DNA of 64,000 nucleotides from the NCBI GenBank assembly GCA_964035015.1, contig OZ035997.1:61441785-61505784 (forward strand). Direction: 5' to 3'. This DNA comes from Corallium rubrum. Its lineage: Eukaryota > Cnidaria > Anthozoa > Scleralcyonacea > Coralliidae. Under the pieces are notes generated by a model. The model was given only the letters and a program-made list of their open reading frames with translations. It did no database searches and was not told where the DNA came from. Shown here in pieces: positions 32,843-44,313 of the stretch (position 1 is the first letter of the stretch; every line of letters starts with the position of its first letter). The translations under genes and the position numbers were made by a program.

Positions 32843-34606
32843 TGAAGATTCTTTTTTAGATGAAACAGCCTGTTGCAGACTTTTGAGGTAAGCGAAAATT
32901 TATATTTGCTCTAACTATATGTTATCGAACACTCTTTGCGTTTCGTAGACCAAAACCCACACGTATATTCGCACCCGTATATCGGTTGTGCACTCTTGTT
33001 TACGTTATTCATTTCTATTTAACTTCAAAATGCGGCAATTTCGATTTGACTATTCACTAAAGAATATCCCAATACCATCGCAGGACGCTTATTTGAAGAA
33101 TTTGATTGAAAAAATGGAAAGTGTAATAAAACGTATGAGATGGAAAGCCAATTTCTTTCTTAAAAACAAACAGAGAGAAAATCAAAACAACCCTTTTGGC
33201 CTTGCGTCCAACAAAACACCTCCTTCTATTCCGGAAATAAAATCGTTCGAAGACGACCTTATAAAACTCATCGAAAATATACAATTTCGGCCATATACGA
33301 ACCAGTTTCAGAAATGTTTGGCTACCGATTTAAAGAAAATTGATTCATCTCCCAACATTTTCATTTTTGCAGACAAAACTAGGAACATTTATGAAACCCC
33401 GCTCGACACATACAACAAGCTCCTACATGACAACATCACAAAAACATATAAGCATGGATCCGAGGACACTATACATGAAATTGATTCGGAACTAAAAGAA
33501 ATTTCGAACAGTTTAGGAATCGGCGACAGAATTGAAAAAATGAAAAAACGCGAAGCATATTTATATCTTTAAAACACCACAAAGAAAATTTCGAAAACAA
33601 TCCAAAATGCCGATTAATTAACCCCGCTAAAAGCGAAACCGGAAAACTAAGTAAGGTGATTTTGGACAAAATTAATTCTAATTTGAGACAAAAACTGAAT
33701 TTAAACCAATGGAGAAATACGAAACAAGTAATTGAATGGTTTGGCAATATAAAAGATAAGGACAGACATAGCTTTATTTCGTTTGACATTGTCGATTTCT
33801 ATCCGTCTATTTCTGAAAAATTATTGGACCAAGCATTATCTTGGGCTTCGAATTTGGCTACTATAACTGAAAACAATATTTCAATAATAAAACACGCTAG
33901 AAAATCTCTCCTTTTCAATACCAGAATTTCATGGATAAAAAAAGATAGCAATAGTTTGTTTGACGTTACCATGGGTTGTTTCGATGGCGAGGAAGTTTGT
34001 GAGTTAGTAGGCCTTTTCATTTTAAATCACCTAAGTAAGAAATTTGGCAAAGAAAGCATTGGCCTATATAGAGATGACGGTTTGGCTATTATAAAAAGTA
34101 AATCAGCACGTTTAGCAGACAAAACAAGGAAAGAACTCCACAAAATGTTCGAGCAGTTTGACCTAAAAATTACCGCCGAGTCAAATTTACGCATAGTAAA
34201 CTTTTTAGATGTAACTTTCGACCTTAGCAATGGAAATTATAGGCCCTATAGGAAGCCCAATGACGATCCGCTTTACATAAATAAGCACTCTAACCACCCA
34301 CCAAGCATCACAAGACAGTTACCTGCATCAGTCAACAAGCGCATTGCACTTCTCTCATCAGATGAACAAGTTTTTCAGGAATCTGCACCCATATATCAGA
34401 ACGCACTTAGGCACAGCAACTTTGATCATGATCTTAGCTACACTCAACACACAGCACAGCAACCACGCAGGAATAGGCAACGCAACATCATTTGGTTCAA
34501 CCCACCTTTTAGCAAGAGTGTAATTGGAGAATATCCAGACCCCCCCCCCCCACCCCACCCCCCTAAAAAGAGGAATTGGAAATTCTGGAAGATAAGGAAA
34601 ATTTAG
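32843..34606 (+). mobile_element. Penelope-like retroelement, truncated
   Basis: The element includes a leader (32843-32970) also found, rearranged, at 39679-39812, and then the reverse-transcriptase frame. The 3' part after about 34520 becomes poly-C and unrelated, so the expected C-terminal GIY-YIG endonuclease region is missing. The class is inferred from the reverse-transcriptase family. Confidence 0.65.
33030..34606 (+). pseudogene. Penelope-like reverse transcriptase, frameshifted
   Basis: The first frame (ATG at 33030 to 33572) has the N-terminal region with NIFIFADKTRNIYETPLDTY. A one-base shift near 33556 separates it from the second frame, which carries CRLINPAKSETGKLSKVILD, FISFDIVDFYPSISEKLLD (first catalytic Asp), VTMGCFDGEEVCELVGLF and the catalytic box LYRDDGLAI. 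In this family the polymerase copies element RNA into DNA. The frame ends in proline-rich sequence from a poly-C tract. It is dead because of the frameshift and 3' truncation. Confidence 0.8.
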
Positions 34607-34773
34607 GAGGGTCCTAGGGTTCCATAGGGGTGGGCAGTTACAGATATTTTCTGGACTTTCTTGAATAGGTTAACATTATGGGTTAAATCAGTATGAATAA
34701 TCTATATCAACATACATTTTGATAATTTATTTTCTTTAAAAAAAGGATACTATTAACAATATACTGGGGGCAC

Positions 34774-36556
34774 TGATGGAAGATACCCATTCAAAAATGA
34801 AGAGAAGATGGTGAGTAACTTAGTCAAATATAATATTTGTATAATGTAACTACAGATCCAAATATGATTAAAATAATTATAAAAAATGTATTTCATCAAA
34901 CTATAATCTATGGATCACTTTCACTCACATCATTGTTGACCCCATTGGGATGATGAAACAATATGAAATGTTTGAATAAGCAGAGAGCTAAATTCCCATA
35001 GGATAAAGATGGTACACCAATATGGCCACAATTTCATTGTTTCTGTACACCAATATGGCCACTGTGATGTCAGATGAAAATGATCTATAGCTTATATTAA
35101 AGCATACAGTACTTTTTACTGATATACCATTTTATATATTGCCTTTATAGAGATTACAAAAAGCAGAATTCAATGATTCACCAACATGACTGTCTGTTGA
35201 AGAACTCGTGCACAGATGTGAAAAATATGGGAATGCCAAGTCCTCTTACTGGCATAGTGAAGAGCGCAGACGGGTAAGACTATAAATAAATAGCGTGTTT
35301 CTATTATATAAATTACCTGTATACATAATTATAGCAAATAAAAAACTGGTATCAATTTTTCAGCTTCTGAGTATTGCTGGATGTGAAGGCACATCATCCA
35401 CGGCCACTGATTTAATGGCAGAAAAGGTCCTGCAATTCCTTGGACAAAGATATGTCATTTCTTCAGAAACAAACCTGAAAAAAGAGATTTTATTAACTGT
35501 AAGAATTATATTTCATAATTTATAATTGATAAATTAAGAATAATGAATTTAACTTGCTTTAATTAACCTTTAACTCATTACTGTCCAAGGGCATCCCCAG
35601 AGGTGAATAAAACCGTATGGTATTAGTCAGAATAAAATACTAAAGACCGATTTGGACAGGAAAGAGTTAAGATGGTGTATTGGCAAGCAATTACTCTAAA
35701 TTGTATTTCACCATGCCATACCATATATAGCATTTTCACCATTATACCACATATACAGTATAGTATCTCTTATATATGACATGTTCACTATGATAAAATT
35801 ATAATGTGATAATTTTACCTTTTCTAGCGAAAATTCATCCGTGAAATCACCATGGCAAGAGCAAAAAAGGCAAGTGACTTCCGGGGAAGTTACTATGCCT
35901 AGAAGAAAAGATTCTAGTCTGGTCCCATTTCTCAAGAATCATGGACCAAACTGAAAAGGGAAAACATGGTGGCTTACAAATAAATAAACAAATAAACTTT
36001 ATACATAATTTTATACATGTTCTAAATCTTGAGATAAATTATCAATTTCAGATAATTTCAGGTTTCAGATCATCGTATATAAACAACGACAAGCTGGTAA
36101 CAAGGTTGTCATAACAGTTTAACTTAGGTTTGTCGAAAATAACTTGTAACACGTTTGTTGAAACAGACTTGTAACAACGTTGTTGACTTTGCAGTCTTGT
36201 TACAAGTTGTTCACAACAAGTCAGATCTTACGTGTTTCAACAAGCTTGTGGCAGTCTCTTTCAACATCTTGTTAAGTCTGTTGAACGACATGTTATGACA
36301 AAGCTTGTGGTCACAAGCTCGTTACAACCATGTGGAATTGACAGCATTGTTACAAGCTTGTTCACAGACTTGGAACAAGCCTGCAAGTCAACAAGCGTGT
36401 AACAAGCTCGTGAGATTTTTGGCCGTGTAGATATAGAATGAGGCACAAATCCACAATGCAAAACTTTTTATGGGGGGAAATTTTATTTTTCATAGCTTTT
36501 TCGTATCGAAACACCTTAACAACTTCTGCACAGTACTACTCGTGGAAACAAATTAA

Positions 36557-36587
<31 letters not shown>

Positions 36588-37400
36588 TACAAGCTCTCGG
36601 GGACAGTCAGTCTGCAAGTAACATGTTTGCTTAAACGGAAATTTTTATATTCTTTGGGGTGATTGTCAGTGTCAGAATGTGCCGTGAATCCTCCCATTCG
36701 TACAGTACACCCATATATACCCATGTAAGCACTGTTACTAATATTCCCATTTCTGTATTTGTTTAATTAGCTAAGAAATGCAGATGATGATACAGTCGTA
36801 CACCTTCAGAGAGAAGATTATGGTACAGTTGTGGATAGATCAGATTGGCCAACTGAGAAGATCCGTAATGTGCCAACTGTCCCTGATTTCATTCATTACC
36901 TTCTTGCTGAAGAGTTGGTAACAAAACGGGTCGCAGCACTGTCAAACTTGCGAAAAGGCATCAATTACTTACATACAGAAAATACGTGGTTAATTTTATT
37001 CTGGCTTCTTAACAAAACTCTGGTTTATTCACCAAACCCTTTTATTAAGATTAATTTATTTCATGTTATGCTACACTAGTATAATCAAAACATCTTTAGT
37101 TATTTAACAAAGGCTGTATAATATGTATTCTGTTTACTTTTAGAGAACATTCGAATATTAGGTGAAGTTGAAGTACTGGTACTTATTTTGAAGTTTGTAA
37201 CAGCACATATGACTATCCCCCACTTGGGTTTGAAAAGGACAAGAGAATAACACTGGACTATTTATCAAAAAATACAAGATGCTGATGCCTGTTTCAGTTC
37301 ATTGCAACTTCCAATAAAGTACAGTGACAATTATTCTGACTTTACCAGAAACATGATTACATCACTGACATATGCCTGCTGCTCTTATGGACGAACATAA
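34774..37400 (+). pseudogene. Decayed spliced gene with HECT-like C-lobe
   Basis: Exons with good GT-AG borders are visible at about 35152-35272, 35364-35500, 35828-35905, 36771-36990 and 37144-37400. The last two read LRNADDDTVVHLQREDYG ... KIRNVPTVPDFIHYLL, then LVLILKFVTAHMTIP. In other frames PPLGFEKDKRITLDYL and DADACFSSLQLP follow, which match the pattern of a HECT ubiquitin-ligase C-lobe of the G2E3-like type. The catalytic-Cys position appears as the Cys in DADACF. Two frameshifts lie within 37200-37300. HECT enzymes ligate ubiquitin to proteins; G2E3-like genes are multicopy in cnidarians. The 5' exons are not recognised. Confidence 0.45.
36050..36425. repeat. ACAAGCTTGT/TTGTAACAAG-rich repeat in an intron
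   Basis: More than a dozen near-palindromic ACAAG and CTTGT motifs, often as AACAAGCTTGT, occur in 370 bp. It resembles a foldback-like short repeat inserted in an intron of the HECT-like relic. Confidence 0.7.
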
Positions 37401-37700
37401 ATTGTATATTTTTTGAAAAGTCTACAGCTTTGATGCACTGCATTTGTGCATCTTTCAGTTTGTTCACGTGTGAGTGTAATTTGAGTCCCAGTTCCTTTCA
37501 TATATGTTCACTACTATAGATTATGAAATATAAAACTTAATATACTGTAGGTGGTTTTCACATTGTCATCAATATTCCTAAAATCTAAATTATGTAAGTA
37601 TGAAGTACAATGTGATCTGAGCGATCTTGTTAAAAATGTATTCAGAAATCCACTTGGGGAATTGTGACTTAAAAGTTGATGAAAACCACCTGCAATTTAT
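37401..37700. other. Intergenic DNA
   Basis: Nothing recognised. Confidence 0.4.
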
Positions 37701-37727
37701 TTATTAAGCTTCGCCAGAACATTTAAC

Positions 37728-37885
37728 AAGTACATACACAAAAACAATAAGTACATACACAAAAACATAAGTACATACACAAAAACAATAAGTACATACA
37801 CAAAAACAATAAGTACATACACAAAAACAATAAGTACATACACAAAAACAATAAGCACACACACACACACATACATACATACATA
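37728..37885 (+). repeat. AAGTACATACACAAAAACAAT minisatellite
   Basis: Six to seven units of 20-22 bp are followed by a short CA/CATA microsatellite. The long minus-strand frame here is only a repeat translation. Confidence 0.9.
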
Positions 37886-37890
37886 TTTTT

Positions 37891-38075
37891 AACAATCGAA
37901 ATATGGTACAGTAGGTTAATACTGCCGAAACAGAGAACGTAAGTGGTCTAACGTTTCGAGCGAAGGCCCTTCGTCAGAGAGAAACGTGGGGAAGACGGGC
38001 CTTCGCTCGAAACGTTAGACCACTTACGTTCTCTGTTTCGGCAGTATTAACCTACTATACCACATTTCGATTGTT
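37891..38075. repeat. Long palindrome, 79-bp arms
   Basis: 37891-37969 and 37997-38075 are reverse complements with two mismatches, around a 27-bp spacer. The centre contains CTAACGTTTCGAGCGAAGG and its complement. A hairpin this long is unstable in genomes, so it is either young or a foldback element. Confidence 0.95.
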
Positions 38076-38116
38076 GTTTCAACACTGCCTACGCAGCACA
38101 CTACTTTTATTATATA

Positions 38117-38154
<38 letters not shown>

Positions 38155-38181
38155 CAGTGGCACTCAAAAGTTTTGTAACAC

Positions 38182-39360
38182 CAGGGGCGGATCTAGGAAA
38201 ATATTTGACTGTTGCACGCATTGCGTTGTTCACTCCATCTAGGGGGGTACGGGGGCATGCCCCCCCAGAAAATTTTGAAAATTAGGACCTCTAAAAACGC
38301 ATTTCCCGCATTCTGAGAGCAAGTTAAAGCCATCTTGGAAGACCCTTTTGTATATATTTAGGATAACATATTGTAATTAGATACACAATTAAACATAAAT
38401 ACAACCGAGAAGCGCTTAGTAATACTATACTGTGCAAAGCATAAACGAGAGAAAGAGACTAGTCTAAACTCAAAGTGTATTTAATATGGAAGCGACTGTC
38501 AGACTTGACTCACTGACTGCAGTAAATATTGAAACCGAACAGCGGAGAGCTGACTCCCATGAAACACTGAGTGAGGACTCATTAGCATACAGTATAATAT
38601 AATATTAATTGATAAGAATATTATTCATAAGCTAAGCTGCTAAGAGGCTTACCTCACTGGGTAGTGATTCGAGGCGCGCGATTCCTGCACCAAGATTCTT
38701 TCCACATCCTTTTGAAATATTACGCTCGCACTCGCGCTTGAGAGCGATAAGTTTACAGTCTGTTTCCTCTCGAGAATAACTCCCATCAATATTTTCAACA
38801 GCGGTTGTAACACGTACATCGTTAGAAGCCATTTATTCTTGAAAGAAGCCGAGTAGGTCGAATGAAGCGTACTCGATAACATCTGAGAAGCGAAACAGAT
38901 TTCACAATCTGTTGCAACTGTTGCACAGTCTAGTGTTTTGATTGGACAGCTACCCCTAGCTGTTGCACAAATGCTAAATATAGCCTGTTTCACGGACTAT
39001 ATTTAGCTCAACTGTTGCACAAACGACTTGAGACTGATCTGGTGCAACAGCGGACCAGGCCTGTTGCACAAGGATGTTGCACAAGGAGATGGGGGTGGGG
39101 GGTGGGGGGTGGTTTCGGCCGGAAATATTGTATATTGCGGGTTTTCTGGGCGATGACGATCTCACCCAATTGCGGGTTAGAATTTTCCCGGATTTTGCTC
39201 GAAGCGAAGACTGGAGGGCCGAGGCAGAGCTTTCGAGTCATAAACCGTTAGGTAATTTTGCAAATTGAATTATTCTTATTATCTTTTAATGTCGTTTTTC
39301 GTTTTTCCGGACATTTTGACTTGCATTTGCAACAGTTGCAACAGTCTAGATCCGCCCCTG
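38182..39360 (+). mobile_element. Non-autonomous DNA transposon, copy 2
   Basis: This 1179-bp element has perfect 15-bp ends (CAGGGGCGGATCTAG and complement) and a perfect 5-bp target duplication AACAC at 38177-38181 and 39361-39365. It is highly similar to copy 1 at 3722-4933 throughout, with small indels. No transposase. Confidence 0.95.
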
Positions 39361-39500
39361 AACACCTGCGTGGGGTTTTTCCACCCACAATACACGCACT
39401 TTACAAGTGCGTGTAGTACATACTGCGTGTAGTACAGTCAAACTACACGCAACCTTGCACTACACGCAGTTGCGTGTAATAATATACCGAATAATTTACC
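39361..39500. repeat. Cluster of ACACGCA/TGCGTGT motifs
   Basis: About nine copies of TGCGTGT or its complement occur in 130 bp, some as inverted pairs around CACTTTACAAGTG. It directly abuts copy 2 of the transposon. Confidence 0.6.
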
Positions 39501-39644
39501 GAAACGTTTAATAAAAAAAAAAGCCTATATACCAGAAGTTGTTGGTCTCTTTCTCTTATTACATATTCATATTTCAAGAAGACTGGCTACGAATCTCTTC
39601 ATGAGATCCTTCTGCATGTCGTCTTCCATTGGCTCAAGCCTCTT

Positions 39645-39645
39645 C

Positions 39646-39679
<34 letters not shown>

Positions 39680-39805
39680 GTGTGGGTTTTTGGTCTACGA
39701 AACGCAAAGAGTGCTCGATAACATATAGTTAGAGCCTGAAGATTCTTTTTTCCTGAAGATTCTTTTTTAGATGAAACAGCCTGTAGCAGACTTTTGAGGT
39801 AAGCG

Positions 39806-39870
<65 letters not shown>
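39645..39870. repeat. (TA)n tracts around a rearranged Penelope leader
   Basis: TA microsatellites flank 39679-39812. The middle contains, head to head, the complement of 32910-32962 and the sense of 32843-32895. That is an inverted arrangement of the leader found upstream of the reverse-transcriptase gene. Confidence 0.75.
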
Positions 39871-39871
<1 letters not shown>

Positions 39872-41329
39872 CAGGGGTTTCATTAATTTTGAAAGCAGCA
39901 GGCTCATTTTAGAAAGTAGGTGGCTGAACAGGGAGGTAGCAATTTAGTGACCGCGTTTGTTGGGGTGATGAGGTTCCAGACTTCAGAAATTTCCCGGGTG
40001 TGGAAACACCATTTCCAGCATTTTGAGCGAACTTTTTCATCTAATTAAACAGGCTACCGCGAGCATGGTTCAAATTTTACATAAAAACGAACACCAACAA
40101 ATATTACTATTGGTGTTTAAACACAATTATTATAATTCCTTTTGAAAGTTGTAATAAGAAATGCTTACACACATGTATCTGTACTTGGCGAGGGTCTTGA
40201 TCTCTTGTTAAAATAGTTTAGTATATTATTATTGCCTCCGGTGCGCATTCTTTCCGCCATTTATGATAATGAATAAACCATAAATAAACTTTTCATTCTG
40301 AACATTCTCGTCCCCAGCCTCTTCCGTGCTGGAGTGGTTCTTCACCAGTCTTTCTCTTCTACACTGGCAATCTTGAGGTCCCTATTGTTTATTATTAAAC
40401 AACACGCTAAGACGACGACGACGGCTAACAAGCAACATAAATTTTACAATTTAAAGAAGTCGCGGTTAACTACTATATTTGAAGCTAGTTTAATGACTGG
40501 TGGGCAGCACTCGGCAGTGCGGTCTGGCACTCACACCAAAACAGACCCTTCCACCCAGCACTCGAAATATGCAATAAGAAAACCTCGTGTTGTATTTTTT
40601 ATATATCTTTTAATTAATACTGTATACATCATTTTGTATTTTTTTGTCTTTGGTGAATTTTTTTTTTATTTAAACAATATTATTTGGTGAAATTCAGCAC
40701 CACAATGCACATATTAGCTTCGGTGAAATACGATATTCCTTCAAAGCCTGATTGGATTGTCTGATACTTGGGTAAGGTGCTAATCACGTCGCACTTTGTT
40801 TATTAATGACTGCAAGATGATACACCGGTGTTGGTTAGCTTTACATAGCTAAAGAACTCATCATACTGTATATTCTAGCATGCCCTAGCATGTATATAAA
40901 TATAGCTAAATGTTCATTGTTTAAGTGTGGTCGTGTGTTATAATAGACTAGATTTTCCCAATACATGTATATCCAACAAGTGTTCCACCAGGTCCTTATC
41001 ATTAAACATGTAGTGTTCTCAAACATGTGTCTCCTCATTCAATGCAGTTTTATTAATATTTATATCATCCACATAAATACTTAATAATATTTAATAGTCT
41101 GACAAAATTGTGAGACACATGATGTAAGGGATTATGAATTCCACTTGCTCACATTTGGAAAATATCATTTTCAGATTACCAATTTTCACATATTCTCGGG
41201 GGGTGGGTGTGAGCCCCCGGGCCTATAGATATCCGACCCTCACGTGCTCCTGGGCAGAACCCTGACAACATGGCCACCATGACATAACATGCAACCCAGC
41301 AATAGTTGCTAGGTACAGTACTAGTTACT
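39871..41329. other. Intergenic DNA, nothing recognised
   Basis: Frames in this stretch have random composition. No repeat ends were located. Confidence 0.5.
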
Positions 41330-41675
41330 TACAGTCAACTCTTGCCTTGCGGACACCCCGCTATTACGGACACCCCGCTATTAAGGACAGTTTGTAAATC
41401 CCCGGCTGAAACTACTATGAAATGTATTGAAACAACTCTCGCTATTACGGACTCTCGCTATTACGGCATTACTCCCGTTACAACGGACACCTTGGGCGTA
41501 TTTTTCTCTGGACACAATATGAAAGTGAATGACTTTTTAATTTATACAGTGACATTTTACTGTTCCTATTTATCAGCGGAAGTACTTTGAAGATTCCGTG
41601 CGTCATCATTTCTGTCTACAAAACTGACAAACAGAAAAATATTGATTGTTCCGATCTTTTCCCGCTTTCTTTACA

Positions 41676-42173
41676 CTACTTTCGAGGTTTTTTAATATTT
41701 TTTTTTTCCGTTTCAATGTTATTGCCAGACTTGCGCTTTCGAGTAGCCTCTGTCGTACTCGATATTCCTTGTTTGGCTCGCAAGGACTGTCTAGCCAAAT
41801 CACTGCCCATAATAAGTTCATCAAGTCTTGTCAAATATTTGTGTTCACCATACAATTTGTAAAGAACGGGAATCTCCAAACCCATGCCAGCTCCTCTGTT
41901 TACTCTCTTTCCACAAATGACAGCTTCTGCTCTGTGATTCACTCTTTTCAAAAATGGAGAGACAATTTTAGATAAACCTAAAGGAATGTGCCCCACAACT
42001 CGTCCTTCATGTTCTGTTATGGCCAGAGCATGTGGATCTTTGGCATTTTCCGGTTCACGTTGAAGCGCCAGAATCGTATTAATTTCAGGCTGAAATACGT
42101 CTTTGTAAGCATGGTGGCCTCTGAACCAAGAATAATACGACTTGCATTCTTCACACTTTTGCTGACTTGCCAT
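41676..42173 (-). CDS. HIRAN-domain protein carried by a Tigger element
   Basis: The intact 165-aa frame starts MASQQKCEECKSYYSW. It contains a HIRAN-like domain (residues about 17-110: RGHHAYKDVFQPEI, LQREPENAKDPHALAI, GRVVGHIPLGLSKI, then GLEIPVLYKLYG) and a basic nuclear-localisation-like tail (TRKRKSGNNIETEKKNIKKP). HIRAN domains bind single-stranded or damaged DNA ends, for example in HLTF. It is divergent to the transposase inside the same terminal repeats, so it moves with the element. A broken copy lies at 44937-45371. The role in transposition is unknown. Confidence 0.8.
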   Translation of the reverse strand: MASQQKCEECKSYYSWFRGHHAYKDVFQPEINTILALQREPENAKDPHALAITEHEGRVVGHIPLGLSKIVSPFLKRVNHRAEAVICGKRVNRGAGMGLEIPVLYKLYGEHKYLTRLDELIMGSDLARQSLRAKQGISSTTEATRKRKSGNNIETEKKNIKKPRK

Positions 42174-42362
42174 GGATTTATTAATGTTTGTATAGTATTT
42201 CGGAGATCTTTGATGCTATCCAGCCGTTTCAAGCTCACAAACGTGTCGTGTCGGGCGTCATGTAGCGAACAAAGTTAAAAAAACACACTCAATTATAATT
42301 GAAGCATATTATGTCAGTGACAGTGGTGAATAGTCATTCATAAATGTGTTCACAACTTTAAC
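42174..42362. promoter_or_regulatory. Shared upstream region of the two Tigger genes
   Basis: A 189-bp spacer separates the divergent start codons at 42173 and 42363. It contains the TTAA that is the target of the Kolobok insertion in copy 2. A bidirectional promoter is inferred from position. Confidence 0.5.
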
Positions 42363-43909
42363 ATGCCTAAAGACAAATCTAAGAAAGCAAGGAATGAGTT
42401 GACTTTGAAACAAAAATTTCAGATTTTAGAATATGAAGGAAGCGGTGGTTCAATTGGAGTGCGCAAACTTGCCGAGAAGGACTCGTGTGGGAAGACGCAA
42501 GTCAGTAACATTATCAGAGATAAGGAGAGAGTGAGAGAAGAGTACGAGACCGGTCGTCCAGAGTCAAAGAAGCGAAATCGCACTTCTCAATACGCCGATT
42601 TAAATGACGCTGTCTGGGAATGGTTCAAGAAAAATACCGAGCGGCGAATTCCAATTGATGGTCCTCTGATCCAAGAATTTGCGACGAAAGTTGCAGAGAA
42701 GCTAGGCTGCGCTGACTTCAAGGCCTCGAGTGGTTGGCTGACAAGGTTTAAAGAACGACACAACCTTTCTCAGCACAAGGTTTGTGGCGAATCTGCAGAT
42801 GTACCAGTAGCTACGGTTTCTTCGTGGAAAGAGCGGCTTAGTGCAATAACAGCTGGTTATGAACTTCGAGATGTTTGGAATCTTGATGAAACAGGCTGTT
42901 TTTTCCGTGCTCTACCTGACAAAAGCTTATCAGAAAAAGCGAAGAAGTGCAAAGGTGGCAAGAAATCATTGGCAAGTACGCCAACCCAAGATGTTTGAAG
43001 AACATCAACAGAGATGATCTCACGTGCGAGTATTACAATCAAAAGAAGACTTGGATGACATCCGATCTCCTGCATACTATCCTCAGCAAGTTAAACCGTT
43101 TCTTCAAAGCTAGAAACAGATCTATTTTATTGTTTCTTGACTCTGCTGGTTGCCATCCATACGATTTAAAAGGACGTTATTCAAACATCAAGCTGGTATT
43201 TTTTCCAGTGAACTGCACATCAGAGCTGTAGCCTCTAGATTTGGGAATCATTCAGAACTTTAAAGTTCACTACAGAAAGTTGCTGCTACGTCACGTCATT
43301 GCCATGGCCACAGGTGAACACACCAGTGCTTCAGAAATAAGCAATACCCTGAATGTGCTACAAGCCATGAATTGGATGGGAAGTGCTTGGTGCAAGGTTG
43401 AAGTTGCAACAATAAGCAAATGCTTTGCTGCAGCAGGATTCTCGAGCAACATTCGCGAGACACCTGGGGATGAAAACGAAGATCCTTTTGCTGATCTTGA
43501 TGATGATTTCCAAGGTCTCATAGACGTGGTTGCATCTGGAAGCAGCGTTACATCACAAGTGTACCTAGAGTTAGACAAAGAACTCCCCGTTTGCTTCAAC
43601 GCCGACGTCAACGAACAACAGCTGCTACAGTCACTCAATACTAGCGACCAAGACACGATCATTCTCGAGAGTGATGGTGATGATGAAAGTGATATTGGTG
43701 AAGACGAAAATGAAAGTCCTCCAACGAGCAGGCTGAAGAGTTGTCGAGAAGTTCTTGAAAGCGTACGGGACATAGAGCTTTTCTTTCTTCAGCGCGGCAA
43801 ATTCGCACTTGCAAACGAGTTTTCTCTGCTTGCGGATAAAGTAAGTGAGAATGCCGTGAACGAAAGATCACATCAAAGCCCGTTAGGGAGGTACTTCATC
43901 ACGAAATAG
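42363..43909 (+). pseudogene. Tigger/pogo transposase, internally deleted
   Basis: The first frame (to 42998) has an N-terminal Psq-type helix-turn-helix (LTLKQKFQILEYEGSGG ... LAEKDSCGKTQVSNI). A CENP-B/Tc5-type DNA-binding region (GWLTRFKERHNLSQHKV) and the start of the DDE domain (DVWNLDETGCFFRALPDKSL, first Asp) follow. The DDE domain resumes in another frame at about 42965 (IIGKYANPRCLKN, ILLFLDSAGCHPY, second Asp). It is interrupted by TAG at 43229-43231 and then continues to 43909 with an acidic tail. About 20 residues between the first two blocks seem deleted. The same deletion is in copy 2, so both come from a defective progenitor moved in trans. Confidence 0.88.
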
Positions 43910-44313
43910 AACTTTTTGTAAGTTTATGCTTTAATGCTTCAGTTAATGAGATACTCCTATTCAAGATACTCCTATTTTACCTATGTTACTGTACCTTCGC
44001 GGTGAAGGAAACAAAAGACATTTGACACTGACTTATATTGTTGTATTTTTGGGTTGGAATAAAAAATACTTAAATACAATTTTTTACTTGTATTTTGACT
44101 TGTACTTTGCACTCATGCATGTATCACAGTAAGCCTCAACTACAAGTTGAAATAAACTGAACATTTTAAAACAAAAAGCAGCAATACATTGTTGTGACAT
44201 TTTACAACCTAAAATTGGGATATTTTCATCGCACCCCGCTATTACGGACTCTCGCTATTACGAACACTAAATGACGGTCCCCAGAGTGTCCGCTATAACG
44301 AGAGTTGACTGTA

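Larger units (their letters stand above)
41332..44311 (+). mobile_element. Tigger/pogo-type transposon, copy 1
   Basis: The element starts CAGTCAACTCT, ends with the complement, and is flanked by TA on both sides (41330-41331, 44312-44313). Subterminal CGCTATTACGGAC repeats occur at both ends. Length is 2980 bp. It holds a rightward transposase and a leftward HIRAN gene that start from a shared 190-bp region. It serves as the empty-site reference for the two insertions in copy 2. Confidence 0.93.

Noticed and set aside
37740..37880. CRISPR-like regular array
   Set aside because: Units are adjacent with no unique spacers, in an animal genome; it is a minisatellite.
37704..37895. 63-codon minus-strand frame rich in Tyr, Val and Cys
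   Set aside because: It is a translation of the 21-bp minisatellite.
38182..39360. 8-bp hAT target duplication
   Set aside because: Flanking 8-mers do not match; only the adjacent 5 bases (AACAC) do.
40334..40690. 118-codon frame
   Set aside because: The C-terminal hydrophobic tract comes from poly-T DNA; no similarity and no context.
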